Part shown: in pieces, positions 1 to 10,164 of the stretch
Layout of the letters: the number at the start of each line of letters is the position of its first letter
How positions within the stretch are numbered: the first letter of the stretch is position 1
DNA from: Gillisella vitis
GTDB taxonomy: Bacteria; Pseudomonadota; Alphaproteobacteria; Rhizobiales; Rhizobiaceae
Reading direction: 5' to 3'
Length of the DNA: 64,000 nucleotides
NCBI RefSeq assembly: GCF_021559775.1
Contig: NZ_CP056047.1
Location: 2,170,001 to 2,234,000 of the forward strand
Made by a program: the position numbers and the translations under genes
Notes under the pieces: model-generated
What the model was told of the DNA's origin: nothing
Databases searched by the model: none
The model's input: only the letters and a program-made list of their open reading frames with translations

Positions 1-234
1 GTCGCGGTTCATCGCATCGCCCTGCACCCATTCCAGTTCTGGCTCCAGTGCTGGCTGCCGTTCCTTCTGTTTTGCTGCCATTCGAGCCGCATCGCGGTGC
101 AAAGCCCGCACATGGTATCCCCGACCGGCCAGCGCCCGTGCGACGGCACCCCCGACACCTCCCGTTGCACCGAGCACGAGGGCAATCGGGCCAGGCTGCG
201 GAATGGAACCCGTGATATCGTCGATCTCTGTCAT
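1..234 (-). CDS. NAD(P)-binding (NmrA/atypical SDR-like) protein, C-terminus cut by the window edge
   Basis: The reverse strand reads as an open frame from an ATG at 234 to the window edge, giving 78 residues. Near the N-terminus is VLGATGGVGGAVARAL, a Rossmann dinucleotide-binding loop of the GxxGxxG type, followed by GYHVRALHR, the usual second strand where NADP-preferring members carry a basic residue. This fits NAD-dependent epimerase or NmrA-like proteins. The catalytic part lies outside the window, so substrate and activity cannot be judged. It is divergently oriented from the LysR gene that starts about 100 bases away, which suggests that the regulator may control it. Confidence 0.75.
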   Translation of the reverse strand, partial: MTEIDDITGSIPQPGPIALVLGATGGVGGAVARALAGRGYHVRALHRDAARMAAKQKERQPALEPELEWVQGDAMNRD

Positions 235-332
235 AGCAATCTCCAGGCTTGTGCTGTTTCGATTGCCGATCATCCCTCATGACTGATGTATTCGAAATTG
301 TATATTTTCTTATCCATGCTATACAAAAATGC

Positions 333-1235
333 ATGAACGCAGATCAACTGAGTTGGGATCTCTACCGCAGTCTTCTCGCCGTAATCACGGAGGGTTCGCT
401 GTCTGGCGCAGCGCGTCAGCTCGGCCTGACCCAGCCGACAGTCGGTCGCCATATCGAGATGCTGGAGCAGGCTTTTGGCACGCCCTTGTTTGTGCGCAGC
501 CAGCGCGGCTTGCTGCCAACGGAAACCGCCCTTGCCATGCGGGGCCACGCTGCCCTGATGGCGGCCACCAGCACATCGCTGGCGCGCATCGCAGCCGGGG
601 AGCAGGGAGAGGCAGGAGAATTGCGCGGACCAGTGCGGATCAGCGCCAGCGAAATGATCGCCGTGGAAGTGCTTCCCCCAATTTTCACCCGCTTACAGGA
701 GCAGTTTCCCGGGCTGGAAATCGAGCTATCGGCCACCGACCAGATGGAGGATCTGCTCCACCGGGAAGTGGATATTGCCGTGCGTATGGTAGCGCCAACC
801 CAACTCGCCCTGATTAGCCGCCATATCGGGGCGATTGGCATCGGCTTTTATGCCCATCGGCGCTATCTCGAGCGTCATGGTACGCCATCAAGTCTGGCGC
901 AGCTGGCCGAGCATCGTCTCATCGGTTTCGACAGGCAATTGGCCTATATCAGGGATCTGCTGAGAACTCGTCCGGATCTGGATGCCCTGCATTTTCAGTT
1001 TCGCAGCGACAGCAATCTGGCACAATTTGCAGCCATCCGCGCCGGACTGGGGATCGGCATGTGTCAGCCGGGCCTCGCCCGCCGCCATGCGGATCTCATC
1101 GAAGTCCTGCCCGGAACCCTCAATATCGCGCTCGACACATTCGTGGTCATGCACGAGGACCTGAAACTAAGCCGTCGCTGCCGGACGGTGTTCGACGCCG
1201 TGGTCGAGGGATTACTGGCCTATCTGCGCGAATGA
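333..1235 (+). CDS. LysR family transcriptional regulator
   Basis: The 300-residue product has the LysR layout: an N-terminal winged helix-turn-helix (about residues 5-65, with GSLSGAARQLGLTQPTVGRH as the recognition region) followed by a two-lobed effector-binding domain. The length is typical. The frame is open upstream to an ATG at 249, but the family N-terminus (NADQLSWDLYRSLL) fits the ATG at 333; no strong ribosome site precedes either. It lies divergent to the NAD(P)-binding gene at 1-234, the classic arrangement in which a LysR protein controls its neighbour and itself. The effector is unknown. The A/T-rich stretch between the two genes is the natural place for its operator. Confidence 0.9.
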   Translation: MNADQLSWDLYRSLLAVITEGSLSGAARQLGLTQPTVGRHIEMLEQAFGTPLFVRSQRGLLPTETALAMRGHAALMAATSTSLARIAAGEQGEAGELRGPVRISASEMIAVEVLPPIFTRLQEQFPGLEIELSATDQMEDLLHREVDIAVRMVAPTQLALISRHIGAIGIGFYAHRRYLERHGTPSSLAQLAEHRLIGFDRQLAYIRDLLRTRPDLDALHFQFRSDSNLAQFAAIRAGLGIGMCQPGLARRHADLIEVLPGTLNIALDTFVVMHEDLKLSRRCRTVFDAVVEGLLAYLRE

Positions 1236-1291
1236 CATCGACGCCGCAATGCGGGATCTATCCGCAAACCGATCTGAATTGACCGCTCCGT

Positions 1292-1555
1292 TCAGGCCGT
1301 GCGGGATTGGTCGTAGTGGTCAAGGATTTCCACCTCGGGCCGATCATCGCCATTGCTCATTTCCGCCCGCCACTTGCCGCTCTCATCCTGATAGACGATC
1401 CGCACCGGCTCATCGGCCTGGGCGATTTCCTGCATGACGATCCGCGCCGCCTCCAATGCCTGGTCATGCGTATCGAAGCGTTCGGAATAGGCACCATTCA
1501 GCCGATAGGCCCAGCCTTCATCATGCGGAACGATTTCATAGGTAACCTTGACCAT
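1292..1555 (-). CDS. DUF2188-like small protein
   Basis: The 87-residue product starts MVKVTYEIVPHDEGWAYRL, has the compact beta-alpha pattern of DUF2188 proteins (a GWAYRLNG strand, then a helix with the ...HDQALEAARIV... pattern), and ends in a short polar tail. The ATG at 1555 is preceded by GGGAGAAG at good spacing, so the longer open frame to 1633 is rejected. The function of the family is unknown; similar proteins are small, cytosolic and often single genes. It is transcribed towards the LysR gene and away from the antiporter gene. The region upstream carries a perfect 15-bp inverted repeat. Confidence 0.8.
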   Translation of the reverse strand: MVKVTYEIVPHDEGWAYRLNGAYSERFDTHDQALEAARIVMQEIAQADEPVRIVYQDESGKWRAEMSNGDDRPEVEILDHYDQSRTA

Positions 1556-1643
1556 GATGTATCTTCTCCCTGTGCAATGAATGAGCTCCCTGTCATCTGA
1601 TACCAAGGCTCGAAGATGCTCACGCATCCTCACCTTGAAGGCG

Positions 1644-1686
1644 TTTCGAATATCTCAAATGCGTCAAAGGCTTGAGATATTCGAAA
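1644..1686. repeat. Perfect 15-bp inverted repeat in a divergent intergenic region
   Basis: TTTCGAATATCTCAA at 1644-1658 is exactly complementary to TTGAGATATTCGAAA at 1672-1686, with a 13-base loop. It sits in the 358-base gap between the DUF2188 gene (leftward) and the antiporter gene (rightward). There is no T-run after the second arm, so a simple terminator is unlikely. The AT-rich arms suggest an operator or a cruciform-forming site. Apart from this structure I see nothing clear in 1556-1913. Confidence 0.7.
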
Positions 1687-1913
1687 GAGGAACATCAACG
1701 GCCATTTTCAATGCCGTTGGTGTAACTATCGCATCTTGACGACGGAACTGCAAATTGCCTCAGCACGTTGCAGGTGCGAAAGAGAATGGACGCACCGCAA
1801 TAGCGAATCGCTTTACGGAAATCCCATGCTTACCCCCTGAGTGGCCCTTGCTTGCCGCAATACCTTACTAGAATGACAAATGCCGCGGCTGCGGTTTCAA
1901 AGGATGAAGAGAC

Positions 1914-3071
1914 GTGACAGTTTTGCTCCGGGAAAAGTCCCTGCTGATCCCCATCGCCTTGGCGATCGCCGTGTTCTTCCTCGAACATTCCCTGATCGAG
2001 GCCGGGCCAACCATCAGCCTCATTGCGGCGGCAGTGTTGATTGGCGGCATATTGGTGGCCTCGATCCGAGTCGCGCATCACGCGGAAATCCTCGCACGCC
2101 GGGTTGGCGACCCCTATGGCACAATGATTCTCACCCTGTCAGCCGTGGCCGTGGAAGTGCTGATCCTTGCCATCATGATGCAGGGCGAAAGCTCTCCTAC
2201 CCTGGTGCGCGACACGATCTATTCGGCGGTCATGCTGGATATCAACGGCATTCTGGGCCTTGCCGCTCTGCTGGGCGGGCTGAAACACGGCGAACAGCCC
2301 TATAATGACGATAGCGGCAAGACCTATGGCGTGATGATCCTGACGGCCATGGGCATCTCGATGATCGTGCCGGAATTCATCCCCGTCGACAAATGGACCT
2401 ATTATTCCACCTTCACCATCTTTGCCATGCTGGCGCTTTATGGGCTGTTTCTGCGCATGCAGGTTGGACAGCACAGTTATTTCTTCAGCTACAGCTACAC
2501 AGGGCGCGCCGCGCCCAAAACCACGAAGGTGCCATCCGCTGGCATCGACACAGGAACAAGCGCCGCAGAACCACAGCAGGCCCCGCATGAGAGCGAAGCC
2601 CATGACGAGGAAGAAGGCAGCATTGCATCCTCCATCGCCGTCATCCTGTTTGGCGTGGTGCTGATCGGCGTTCTCGCTGAATTCATGTCCGCCCTGATGA
2701 CCGAGGGCCTGCGCGATACCGGCGCGCCGCCGACCATCATGGCCATCGTCGTTGCCACCATCTCCGCTGCCCCCGAAATCATGACAGCCTTGAAGGCGGC
2801 TTTGCGCAACCGTATGCAGGCCACCGTCAACATCGCCATGGGGGCATCGCTGTCGACCGTTATCCTGACAGTGCCGGTCATGGAGGCCATCGCGCTTTAC
2901 ACCGGCCAGCCCTTCATCATGGCGATGACCCCGGTGCAGACGGTGATGGTACTGATCACCCTTGTTGCGGCGGCCATCAACCTCAACGATGGCGAGACAA
3001 ATGCCATCGAGGGCATGACCCATTTCATCCTGTTTGCCACCTTCATCATGCTGTCTGCTCTGGGCCTTTGA
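1914..3071 (+). CDS. chaA: ChaA-type calcium/cation:proton antiporter
   Basis: The 385-residue protein is strongly hydrophobic with about 11 membrane segments. It carries the two CaCA-family repeats: GDPYGTMILTLSAVAVEVLI near residues 65-85 with the conserved Glu, and AATISAAPEIMTALKAALRNR-like residues in the second half (about residues 278-300). A polar His/Glu-rich cytoplasmic loop at about 195-235 separates the halves, as in ChaA. ChaA exchanges Ca2+, Na+ or K+ for protons across the inner membrane. The start is a GTG at 1914 preceded by AGGATGAAG. It is apparently monocistronic, and the inverted repeat at 1644-1686 lies about 230 bases upstream. Which cation it moves cannot be told from sequence. 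Confidence 0.85.
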   Translation: MTVLLREKSLLIPIALAIAVFFLEHSLIEAGPTISLIAAAVLIGGILVASIRVAHHAEILARRVGDPYGTMILTLSAVAVEVLILAIMMQGESSPTLVRDTIYSAVMLDINGILGLAALLGGLKHGEQPYNDDSGKTYGVMILTAMGISMIVPEFIPVDKWTYYSTFTIFAMLALYGLFLRMQVGQHSYFFSYSYTGRAAPKTTKVPSAGIDTGTSAAEPQQAPHESEAHDEEEGSIASSIAVILFGVVLIGVLAEFMSALMTEGLRDTGAPPTIMAIVVATISAAPEIMTALKAALRNRMQATVNIAMGASLSTVILTVPVMEAIALYTGQPFIMAMTPVQTVMVLITLVAAAINLNDGETNAIEGMTHFILFATFIMLSALGL

Positions 3072-3078
3072 TGGCAGC

Positions 3079-3122
3079 GGTTTCCGGTCAAAATCCAGTC
3101 ACAAGATTTTGATGCCGGAACC
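3079..3122 (+). terminator. Possible terminator hairpin after chaA
   Basis: GGTTTCCGG-T-CAAAATC (3079-3095) pairs with GATTTTG-ATG-CCGGAACC (3105-3122), apart from a small internal bulge. It lies 8 bases after the chaA stop and is followed by a short T-rich stretch (TTTCTTG). Rho-independent termination is plausible but the T-run is weak. Confidence 0.45.
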
Positions 3123-3242
3123 TTTCTTGCGAACACTCGTTGCGGTTATGTGATCGGATCGTTACCCGGTCCGCCGCATTGTCACCACGATGAAGGGCAA
3201 AAACCGACCTGCTGGGCAGGACGCGAACCGGGAGCCGGGACC

Positions 3243-4469
3243 TTGAAAAGATTAGATGTCCTAGACGGAATGCGGGGATATTTCCTCGTATTCATGATGT
3301 TGAACCACCTGATCTTCACGGGCGGCTATCTGCTGGTAGAGGTCAATCACCGCAACCTGACCTTTGTCGAGGATGCGCAGGGCTTCGTGTTCATGTCCGG
3401 ACTGCTGGTCGGCATGGTCTATGGCCGCAAGATGCTGAAAAGCGGCTATGAAGCGGGACGCGAGCGGATCTGGGCGCGAGCGCTGGAGCTTTATCGCTAT
3501 GCCATGGGCATTATTCTGCTGGTCCTCGTGGCCCGATTCGTGCTGCCGGGTGCTATAGGGATCTGGCACGACTGGCTGGGCGAAGTGTCGCTCAGCGATC
3601 CACTGCGCCTCGCCTCAATCGCCACATTCCTGTTCCAGCCGACCTATATGGATATCCTGCCGCAATATATCATCTACATGGTGTTTGCGCCTGTGTTGAT
3701 CTGGCTCTGCATTACCGGACGTTGGGCCAGCGTCGCCATCGGCTCATTGGTCGTCTGGATGGCAGGCCAGCTTGGTCTGCACCGCCTGATCACCTACCCG
3801 CTCGATGCCTGGCTGGGTGCCGCCGAAAAGGAAGGCATTCGCGCCAGCTTCAACCTGCTGGGCTGGCAGATCGTGTTTTTCGGTGGCCTGATTGCCGGAA
3901 GCCTGACGGCGACGGGCAATATCAACTGGAGCAAGGTGTTCAGCCCGGAAAAGACGCTGATCCCCAAGACGGCCCTCGCCATCCTCATCTTTTTCCTGCC
4001 ACTGCGCATCATGACCGCCCACGGGCTGATGCCTGACGTCGTGCTGCAAAAGTTCGGCACGATGGAAGTGCGCGCCGATTTCGGCCCGGTCTATCTGCTG
4101 AATTTCGCCGCCATGGCCAGCCTGGTTGCCTGGTTGCTGATTGCTGGTCCGAAATATGACAGCGCTATCGTCCGAAAGACCGCAAGCGTGGTCAACAGTG
4201 TCTTCAGCCTCAGCTTCCTGCAATTGCTGGGTCGTCACTCCCTGCATGTCTATCTCTGGCATGTGCTGGTGGTGTTTGCGGTGCGCTATATCGATGGGCG
4301 GATCGGACCGTTCTCGGAACTGTCGAAAACCGCGATTGCCGTGTTCTGCGTGTCGCTTCTGGCCCTGCCGGCGCTCTACCGCGAACGCGACATCCATTTT
4401 GCCCCGGCCCCGCAACCAAAACCGGTTCCTGCGCCCGTCCCGGCAGGCAAGCAAATGCAGAATGCCTGA
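3243..4469 (+). CDS. opgC: OpgC family periplasmic glucan succinyltransferase
   Basis: The 408-residue protein begins LKRLDVLDGMRGYFLVFMML, the OpgC N-terminal signature, and is predicted to span the inner membrane about 10 times. A late H-x-Y-x-WH element (RHSLHVYLWHVLVV, about residues 335-348) matches acyltransferase-3/OpgC proteins. OpgC adds succinyl groups to osmoregulated periplasmic glucans, in Rhizobiaceae the cyclic beta-1,2-glucans important for osmotic adaptation and host interaction. I chose the TTG at 3243 because it matches the family start and follows GGGAGCCGGGAC; the frame is open to a GTG at 3150. It ends in a Pro/Ala-rich tail and shares a bidirectional terminator with aatA. 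Confidence 0.85.
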   Translation: MKRLDVLDGMRGYFLVFMMLNHLIFTGGYLLVEVNHRNLTFVEDAQGFVFMSGLLVGMVYGRKMLKSGYEAGRERIWARALELYRYAMGIILLVLVARFVLPGAIGIWHDWLGEVSLSDPLRLASIATFLFQPTYMDILPQYIIYMVFAPVLIWLCITGRWASVAIGSLVVWMAGQLGLHRLITYPLDAWLGAAEKEGIRASFNLLGWQIVFFGGLIAGSLTATGNINWSKVFSPEKTLIPKTALAILIFFLPLRIMTAHGLMPDVVLQKFGTMEVRADFGPVYLLNFAAMASLVAWLLIAGPKYDSAIVRKTASVVNSVFSLSFLQLLGRHSLHVYLWHVLVVFAVRYIDGRIGPFSELSKTAIAVFCVSLLALPALYRERDIHFAPAPQPKPVPAPVPAGKQMQNA

Positions 4470-4494
4470 TCGGTGCTGCCGATGGATCAATAGA

Positions 4495-4529
4495 AAAAGG
4501 GCGGGATGGCATCACCATCCCGCCCTTTT
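4495..4529. terminator. Bidirectional rho-independent terminator between opgC and aatA
   Basis: A perfect 15-bp stem (AAAAGGGCGGGATGG at 4495-4509 with CCATCCCGCCCTTTT at 4515-4529) encloses a 5-base loop. A-tract and T-tract flank it on both sides, so it can stop transcription of the convergent opgC and aatA genes. Confidence 0.9.
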
Positions 4530-4549
4530 ATGTGCTGTCTTGCTATAGC

Positions 4550-6069
<1,520 letters not shown>

Positions 6070-6492
6070 ATGAGACGGAACAGGACGGAAAATAACCCCT
6101 CAAAACCCTGGGATTTTGGCCGGAAAACCATGTTCGCGGCCTGGATTGCGCTGGCGGCTTTGACCCTGCCGACCGCATGGGTTTCGGCGGCCCCCGCAAG
6201 TGGGCAACAGCCCCCCTCAGTGGCGGCAAGCACAATGACCGATCAAACACCGGTCGACACGATGGAAACCGGCAGCATTGCCCTGCCGATCACCCAGAAA
6301 GATCTGCTGAGCAATACGCTTGCCCACAACAACGGCGTCGACCGAGCCGTCGCTGGTACCGTTTCCTCCGTGCATGTCCCGGGCTATCTCTCAATGCTGG
6401 CCGACCGGCGCGTTCTTGCCCTGCTCAGCCTGTTCGGCCTGCTGGTCGTCTGGCTGAACCGGGCGCCACCAAAAAACAATCAGGATCTTTAG
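6070..6492 (+). CDS. Hypothetical membrane-anchored protein
   Basis: I do not recognise this 140-residue protein. It has a basic N-terminus (MRRNRTENN) followed by a hydrophobic segment (about residues 21-41, ending in AWVSAA) that looks like a signal or anchor sequence. A polar Pro/Thr/Ser-rich middle follows, then a second hydrophobic segment near the C-terminus (about residues 116-131, VLALLSLFGLLVVWLN) before a short polar tail. This suggests a periplasmic loop tethered to the inner membrane. AAGGAAG precedes the ATG at 6070; an alternative ATG at 6130 would give a shorter signal peptide. It may share a transcript with the EamA transporter 168 bases downstream. Confidence 0.6.
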   Translation: MRRNRTENNPSKPWDFGRKTMFAAWIALAALTLPTAWVSAAPASGQQPPSVAASTMTDQTPVDTMETGSIALPITQKDLLSNTLAHNNGVDRAVAGTVSSVHVPGYLSMLADRRVLALLSLFGLLVVWLNRAPPKNNQDL

Positions 6493-6660
6493 ATCGCTTC
6501 GGCACGGACGTTTCGTATCTTCTGCACCACCTGAAAAACAACCCTGGGATGGTCCAAAACAGTCATCGCTGTTCTTGCGGCCACTGATGACGCCTGATAG
6601 AGGCACCGCATTGCCTGCGTAGCCAAAATACAAGCCGCAGGGCAGGATCAGGATGTTTCA

Positions 6661-7551
6661 GTGACCCGTATTCAAGCCAATCTCCTTCTACTTCTGGCTG
6701 CCGCCATCTGGGGCGGTGGGTTCGTGGCGCAATCCACCGCCATGGATCATCTGGGCGCCAACTGGTTCAACGCCCTGCGATTTGGCATTGCAACAATTGT
6801 CCTGCTGCCTTTTGCTGTGCTCGAAAGCCAGCGTGCTCGAGACAGATTGTCGGTGGGTGACGTGAGGATGTTCGTCATTATCGGCGTCCTGCTGTTTGCC
6901 GCCCAGACCGCCCAGCAATTTGGCCTGAAAACAACCACCGTGACCAATGCCAGTTTTCTCACCGGTCTCTATGTGGTGATCGTGCCGGTCATGGCAGTGG
7001 TGTTTCTTCGGCACCGGCCCCATTGGATCATCTGGCCAGCGGCTTTGGCCGCCCTGCTCGGCATCCTGCTGCTCAGCGGCGGCAGCCTGTCAGCCCTGAG
7101 TACAGGCGACGGCCTGACCATCCTGTGCGCCGGGTTTTTCGCGGTGCAGATCCTGCTGACGGGCCGGATTATCCAGACCCTGTCGCGGCCCTTGGCGCTT
7201 GCTGCCATCCAGTTTGCCGTTACCGCCCTGCTCTGCACGCTCGCCGCCCTCAGCCTGGAGCCGATCAGCTTTGCCGATATCGAGAATTCGATGACGCAGA
7301 TCCTTTATGGCGGCCTGTTGTCGAGCGGATTGGCCTTCAGCCTGCAAATCATTGGCCAGCGCTACACATCCTCGTCTCAGGCGGCGATTTTCATGTCGTC
7401 GGAGGCGCTGTTTGGTGCACTCCTGGGCGCTGTCATCCTGCATGAATCCCTGGCGCCAATCGGCTATCTCGGCTGTGCCCTGATGTTTCTCGCCATGCTG
7501 GCGGTGGAAATCGTGCCCGAATGGGGCAAACAGCGCATTGTCCGGCAATAA
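6661..7551 (+). CDS. EamA (DMT family) inner-membrane transporter
   Basis: The 296-residue protein shows the 10-segment, two-repeat EamA plan: the first repeat begins LLLLLAAAIWGGGFVAQS and the second spans about residues 155-285. Such drug/metabolite transporters usually export amino acids, nucleobases or other small metabolites; the substrate is not predictable here. The start is a GTG at 6661 with AGGAT upstream. The family length of about 290-300 residues is matched. Its neighbours give no clear hint of substrate. Confidence 0.88.
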   Translation: MTRIQANLLLLLAAAIWGGGFVAQSTAMDHLGANWFNALRFGIATIVLLPFAVLESQRARDRLSVGDVRMFVIIGVLLFAAQTAQQFGLKTTTVTNASFLTGLYVVIVPVMAVVFLRHRPHWIIWPAALAALLGILLLSGGSLSALSTGDGLTILCAGFFAVQILLTGRIIQTLSRPLALAAIQFAVTALLCTLAALSLEPISFADIENSMTQILYGGLLSSGLAFSLQIIGQRYTSSSQAAIFMSSEALFGALLGAVILHESLAPIGYLGCALMFLAMLAVEIVPEWGKQRIVRQ

Positions 7552-8010
7552 ATTTTAAGTCACGCCTTATTTTACAACTTTGAAAAACTTTACCGCTGCA
7601 ACCGGCATATTGAGGATGAATTACATCGTCCACGATGCAGTTTCCGCAATTTTCGGCGAAATCAGCACAGATTTGGCCCGGAAAGGCACGAATTGCTCCG
7701 GCTTGAACCATGCCAGATCATAGATTGGTAAAAAAACTTTTGCTTGCCAATTTCCCACAAACCAAGCACTCTTGAAGGGTTCGGGCAATTTAAAGGCGCG
7801 GAAAGATCTAAATTTCGACTGGCACCGGAGACGCAGAAGTTCCGGGCATCCATAAGGGGATACGACTGGCGTCGTTCACAGCTTGTGGCTGCGGTAACAG
7901 GGACCTTTCCTCACAATTTAAACTTGCTCGCCTAGACCCCTGCCTCGACCCTGGGCGGGATTGAGCAATGCTGTCCGCCGATCCCGGACAGAGACAAAAG
8001 GACCTGACGC
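7552..8010 (+). promoter_or_regulatory. Long leader/intergenic region ahead of the cold-shock gene
   Basis: These 459 bases contain no convincing gene on either strand. Cold-shock genes commonly have long structured 5' leaders that control translation with temperature, so much of this stretch is likely promoter plus untranslated leader of the gene at 8011. That is an inference; no specific cold-shock box was identified by eye. Confidence 0.4.
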
Positions 8011-8226
8011 ATGGCCGAAACTGGCATTGTAAAATTCTTCAACAACGACAAAGGCTTCGGCTTTATCAAGCCGGACAATGGCGGTGCGGATATTTTCGTC
8101 CACATCTCCGCCGTACAGGCTTCCGGTCTGAACGGATTGAGTGAAAATCAAAAAGTAAGCTTCGATACGGAACCGGACCGCCGCGGCAAGGGACCAAAGG
8201 CCGTCAATCTGCAAATCGCAGGCTGA
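8011..8226 (+). CDS. Cold-shock domain protein (CspA family)
   Basis: The 71-residue protein is a single cold-shock domain. It has both RNA-binding motifs: KGFGFI (RNP1, residues 14-19) and DIFVHI (RNP2, about residues 29-34). CspA-type proteins bind single-stranded RNA/DNA and melt structure that hinders translation. Length and start ([11 protein letters not shown]) are typical. A strong rho-independent terminator follows 35 bases after the stop, so it forms a single-gene transcript. Whether it is cold-induced or growth-related cannot be told from the coding sequence. Confidence 0.95.
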   Translation: MAETGIVKFFNNDKGFGFIKPDNGGADIFVHISAVQASGLNGLSENQKVSFDTEPDRRGKGPKAVNLQIAG

Positions 8227-8260
8227 GACCCTCGTTCACACATTTCATTTCGCCCAGCGG

Positions 8261-8286
8261 CCCGGCAAGTTTTGCCGGGTTTTTTC
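8261..8286 (+). terminator. Rho-independent terminator of the cold-shock gene
   Basis: CCCGGCAA (8261-8268) pairs with TTGCCGGG (8272-8279) around a GTT loop and is followed at once by a run of seven T (8280-8286). Confidence 0.92.
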
Positions 8287-8304
8287 TACCCTTCAAAGAC
8301 CTTT

Positions 8305-8952
8305 TCAAAGGCCTTTCAGAAACGGATTGCTGCGGCGCTCGTCGCCGATCCGGCTGCCGGGGCCATGACCGCAAATGAAGCCGACATCGTCCCCCAATGG
8401 CAAGACCTTGTCGCGGATCGATGCCAGCAATTGCTGATGATTGCCGCCCGGCAGATCTGTGCGGCCAATGGAACCGTTGAACAGCACATCGCCCAGATGG
8501 GCGAAATTCTGGACGCGATTGAAAAACACCACATGACCCGGTGCATGGCCGGGGCAATGCAGCACCTCAAATTCATGACCGGAAAAGCCAACGACGTCGC
8601 CCTCTTCCAGAAAGCGGTCGGGCGTCACGTTGCGTAGCTTGATGGGAAGATTGAAGCGAGCGCTCTGCCCCTCCAGCGCATCCAGCAGCACCTTGTCGTC
8701 GCGATGCGGGCCGATAATCTGGATGCCGAGCGCGTCCTTGAGGTCTTCGGCGCCACCAGCATGATCGAGATGGCCGTGGGTCAGCCAGATCTCCTTCAGG
8801 GTAATGCCGTTTTCCTGCACCATGCGCAGGATTTCCTCGACATCGCCACCCGGATCGACCACCACGCCTTCCTTTGTCTCGCTATCGAAGAAGACTGTGC
8901 AATTCTGCTGAAATGGCGTCACGGGAATAATCCCGGCCTGAAGCTGTCCCAT
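8305..8952 (-). CDS. MBL-fold metallo-hydrolase (glyoxalase II-like)
   Basis: The 215-residue protein has the metallo-beta-lactamase fold signature THGHLDHAGG with ligands His59, His61, Asp63 and His64. A further metal ligand, His, lies in HCPGHAPGH (about residue 135), an Asp in LGDVLF, and a C-terminal His in CGHGPGS. This is the short YcbL/glyoxalase II-like type, which hydrolyses thioesters or related small substrates in the cytosol. I chose the ATG at 8952, preceded by AGAGG; the frame is open upstream to 8988. It converges on the cold-shock gene. Confidence 0.88.
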   Translation of the reverse strand: MGQLQAGIIPVTPFQQNCTVFFDSETKEGVVVDPGGDVEEILRMVQENGITLKEIWLTHGHLDHAGGAEDLKDALGIQIIGPHRDDKVLLDALEGQSARFNLPIKLRNVTPDRFLEEGDVVGFSGHEFEVLHCPGHAPGHVVFFNRVQNFAHLGDVLFNGSIGRTDLPGGNHQQLLASIRDKVLPLGDDVGFICGHGPGSRIGDERRSNPFLKGL

Positions 8953-9011
8953 AAATAAACCTCTGACTATCGGCATGCCGCGAACCAATGGCGACCTTTA
9001 CAGACCATATA

Positions 9012-9050
9012 CAGCATCGGGCTGAAAAGTGGACAGCGGTCTCGAGGAAA
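9012..9050 (+). repeat. Degenerate RIME-like repeat remnant
   Basis: The stretch beginning AGCATCGGGCTGAAAAGTGG at 9013 resembles the start of the RIME-like element at 10861-10948 (AGCATCGGACCGAAAAGTGG), with further weak similarity through the CGG and GGAAAA parts. It lies upstream of the MBL gene. The inverted arms are no longer complementary, so it looks like a decayed copy. Confidence 0.4.
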
Positions 9051-9124
9051 AACCTATAGCGGCAAAAGGCTACAAACTTCGCATCAAGCAACGGCGACAA
9101 GGCGTCTCAGACCATCGAAGAGGG

Positions 9125-9322
9125 TCAGGGTACGGCGACCATTTCGGCTTCGGCCGAATGAAGGTTCGGCATCATTACATTGCCGACCAGAAGCGCTGCC
9201 ACGGCGATTTTTAAGGTGAAAACCAGGATCATCACCGGCTTAAGGGTGTTTTCGACGGCCTGTGCGACAGGAATGTCGGACGAGAATTCCGGTACGGTCT
9301 CCGACGCGAGATTTGATGACAT
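9125..9322 (-). CDS. Small single-span membrane protein, hypothetical
   Basis: A 65-residue frame reads MSSNLASETVPEFSSDIP..., with one hydrophobic segment of about 25 residues in the middle (VMILVFTLKIAVAALLVGNV, about residues 30-49) and a short acidic tail. AAGAGG lies about 9 bases before the ATG at 9322. There is no homology I recognise. Support is the ribosome site plus a clean membrane segment, so I treat it as a probable small inner-membrane protein rather than a chance frame. Confidence 0.5.
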   Translation of the reverse strand: MSSNLASETVPEFSSDIPVAQAVENTLKPVMILVFTLKIAVAALLVGNVMMPNLHSAEAEMVAVP

Positions 9323-9646
9323 TGCAGTCAGCCTCTTGTTCTACCAGTGCATGAAAACGCCAAAGCATCCTCATCGCTTTGAAGGGATCGCGACTGTCTC
9401 CATCGACAATCGCCACCCCGTTCCCCATCTATTGTCCTCATAAAGCCTTGAGCGGAGCTTTGGTTGCATGGCCTTGAAAATATTTCTCAGGCAGAAAAGC
9501 CTCTTTTGACGGCATCTTTGGAAAACCGGCTTTTTTAATAGCGTTTTGATCGCACTCGTCATAGTTTTGCACCGAATTTCAAGTGCATGGACCACGCCGA
9601 AGCACCGCCGCGGTGCCATGACCGGTAGAACAAGGAATTGAAACAC
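9323..9646. other. Intergenic region before the MarR gene
   Basis: This 324-base gap lies between the leftward small gene and the MarR gene and must contain both promoters. Frames here lack ribosome sites and coding character. I see no repeat or clear terminator. Confidence 0.4.
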
Positions 9647-10159
9647 GTGCAGAAAACGTCATCGGTAAGAACGGCGAAAAAACAGCTGCCGGACATGCCG
9701 CATATCGACGATAAAAGCATCGATTTCGAAACGATCGAAGCCTTCTTCTTCGCCTATCGTGATTTCATTTCCGATCCGGACGAGATTTTGGCCAAGCTGG
9801 GTTATGGCCGCGCCCATCACCGGGCGGTGCATTTCGTCAACCGCCAGCCGGGCATGACGGTGGCCGATCTTCTGGGGTTGCTGCGTATTACCAAGCAGAG
9901 CCTCGCCCGGGTTCTGAAGGAATTGATCGACGAGGGCTATATTCGACAAATGACCGGCCCAGCCGACCGGCGCCAACGCCGCCTCTACCCGACACTGGCC
10001 GGACGCGAACTGGCGCTGGCGCTGTCGGATCCGCAATCGCGCCGGATTGCCCGTGCCTTCGAAGGGTTTTCAGGCGAACAGAGACAGGCCGTTCGCACTT
10101 TTCTGGCTGCCATGCGCAGTGAGAGTGGCACGGCAAGCCCGCTAGATCAGGAGCCTTGA
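9647..10159 (+). CDS. MarR family winged-helix regulator (PetP-like)
   Basis: The 170-residue protein has a MarR-type winged helix: the recognition helix lies in LLRITKQSLARVLKELIDEG (about residues 85-104), followed by the wing with GPADRRQRRLYPT, the usual DxRxxR-like element. The GTG at 9647 is 10 bases from AAGGA (9632-9636); a TTG at 9638 is too close. It precedes an OmpR-type response regulator by 5 bases and a histidine kinase. A MarR plus response-regulator pair is the arrangement of petP-petR in Rhodobacter capsulatus, which is needed for cytochrome bc1/c2 expression. Orthology is inference; petABC here is 30 kb away. Confidence 0.85.
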   Translation: MQKTSSVRTAKKQLPDMPHIDDKSIDFETIEAFFFAYRDFISDPDEILAKLGYGRAHHRAVHFVNRQPGMTVADLLGLLRITKQSLARVLKELIDEGYIRQMTGPADRRQRRLYPTLAGRELALALSDPQSRRIARAFEGFSGEQRQAVRTFLAAMRSESGTASPLDQEP

Positions 10160-10164
10160 GCAGT

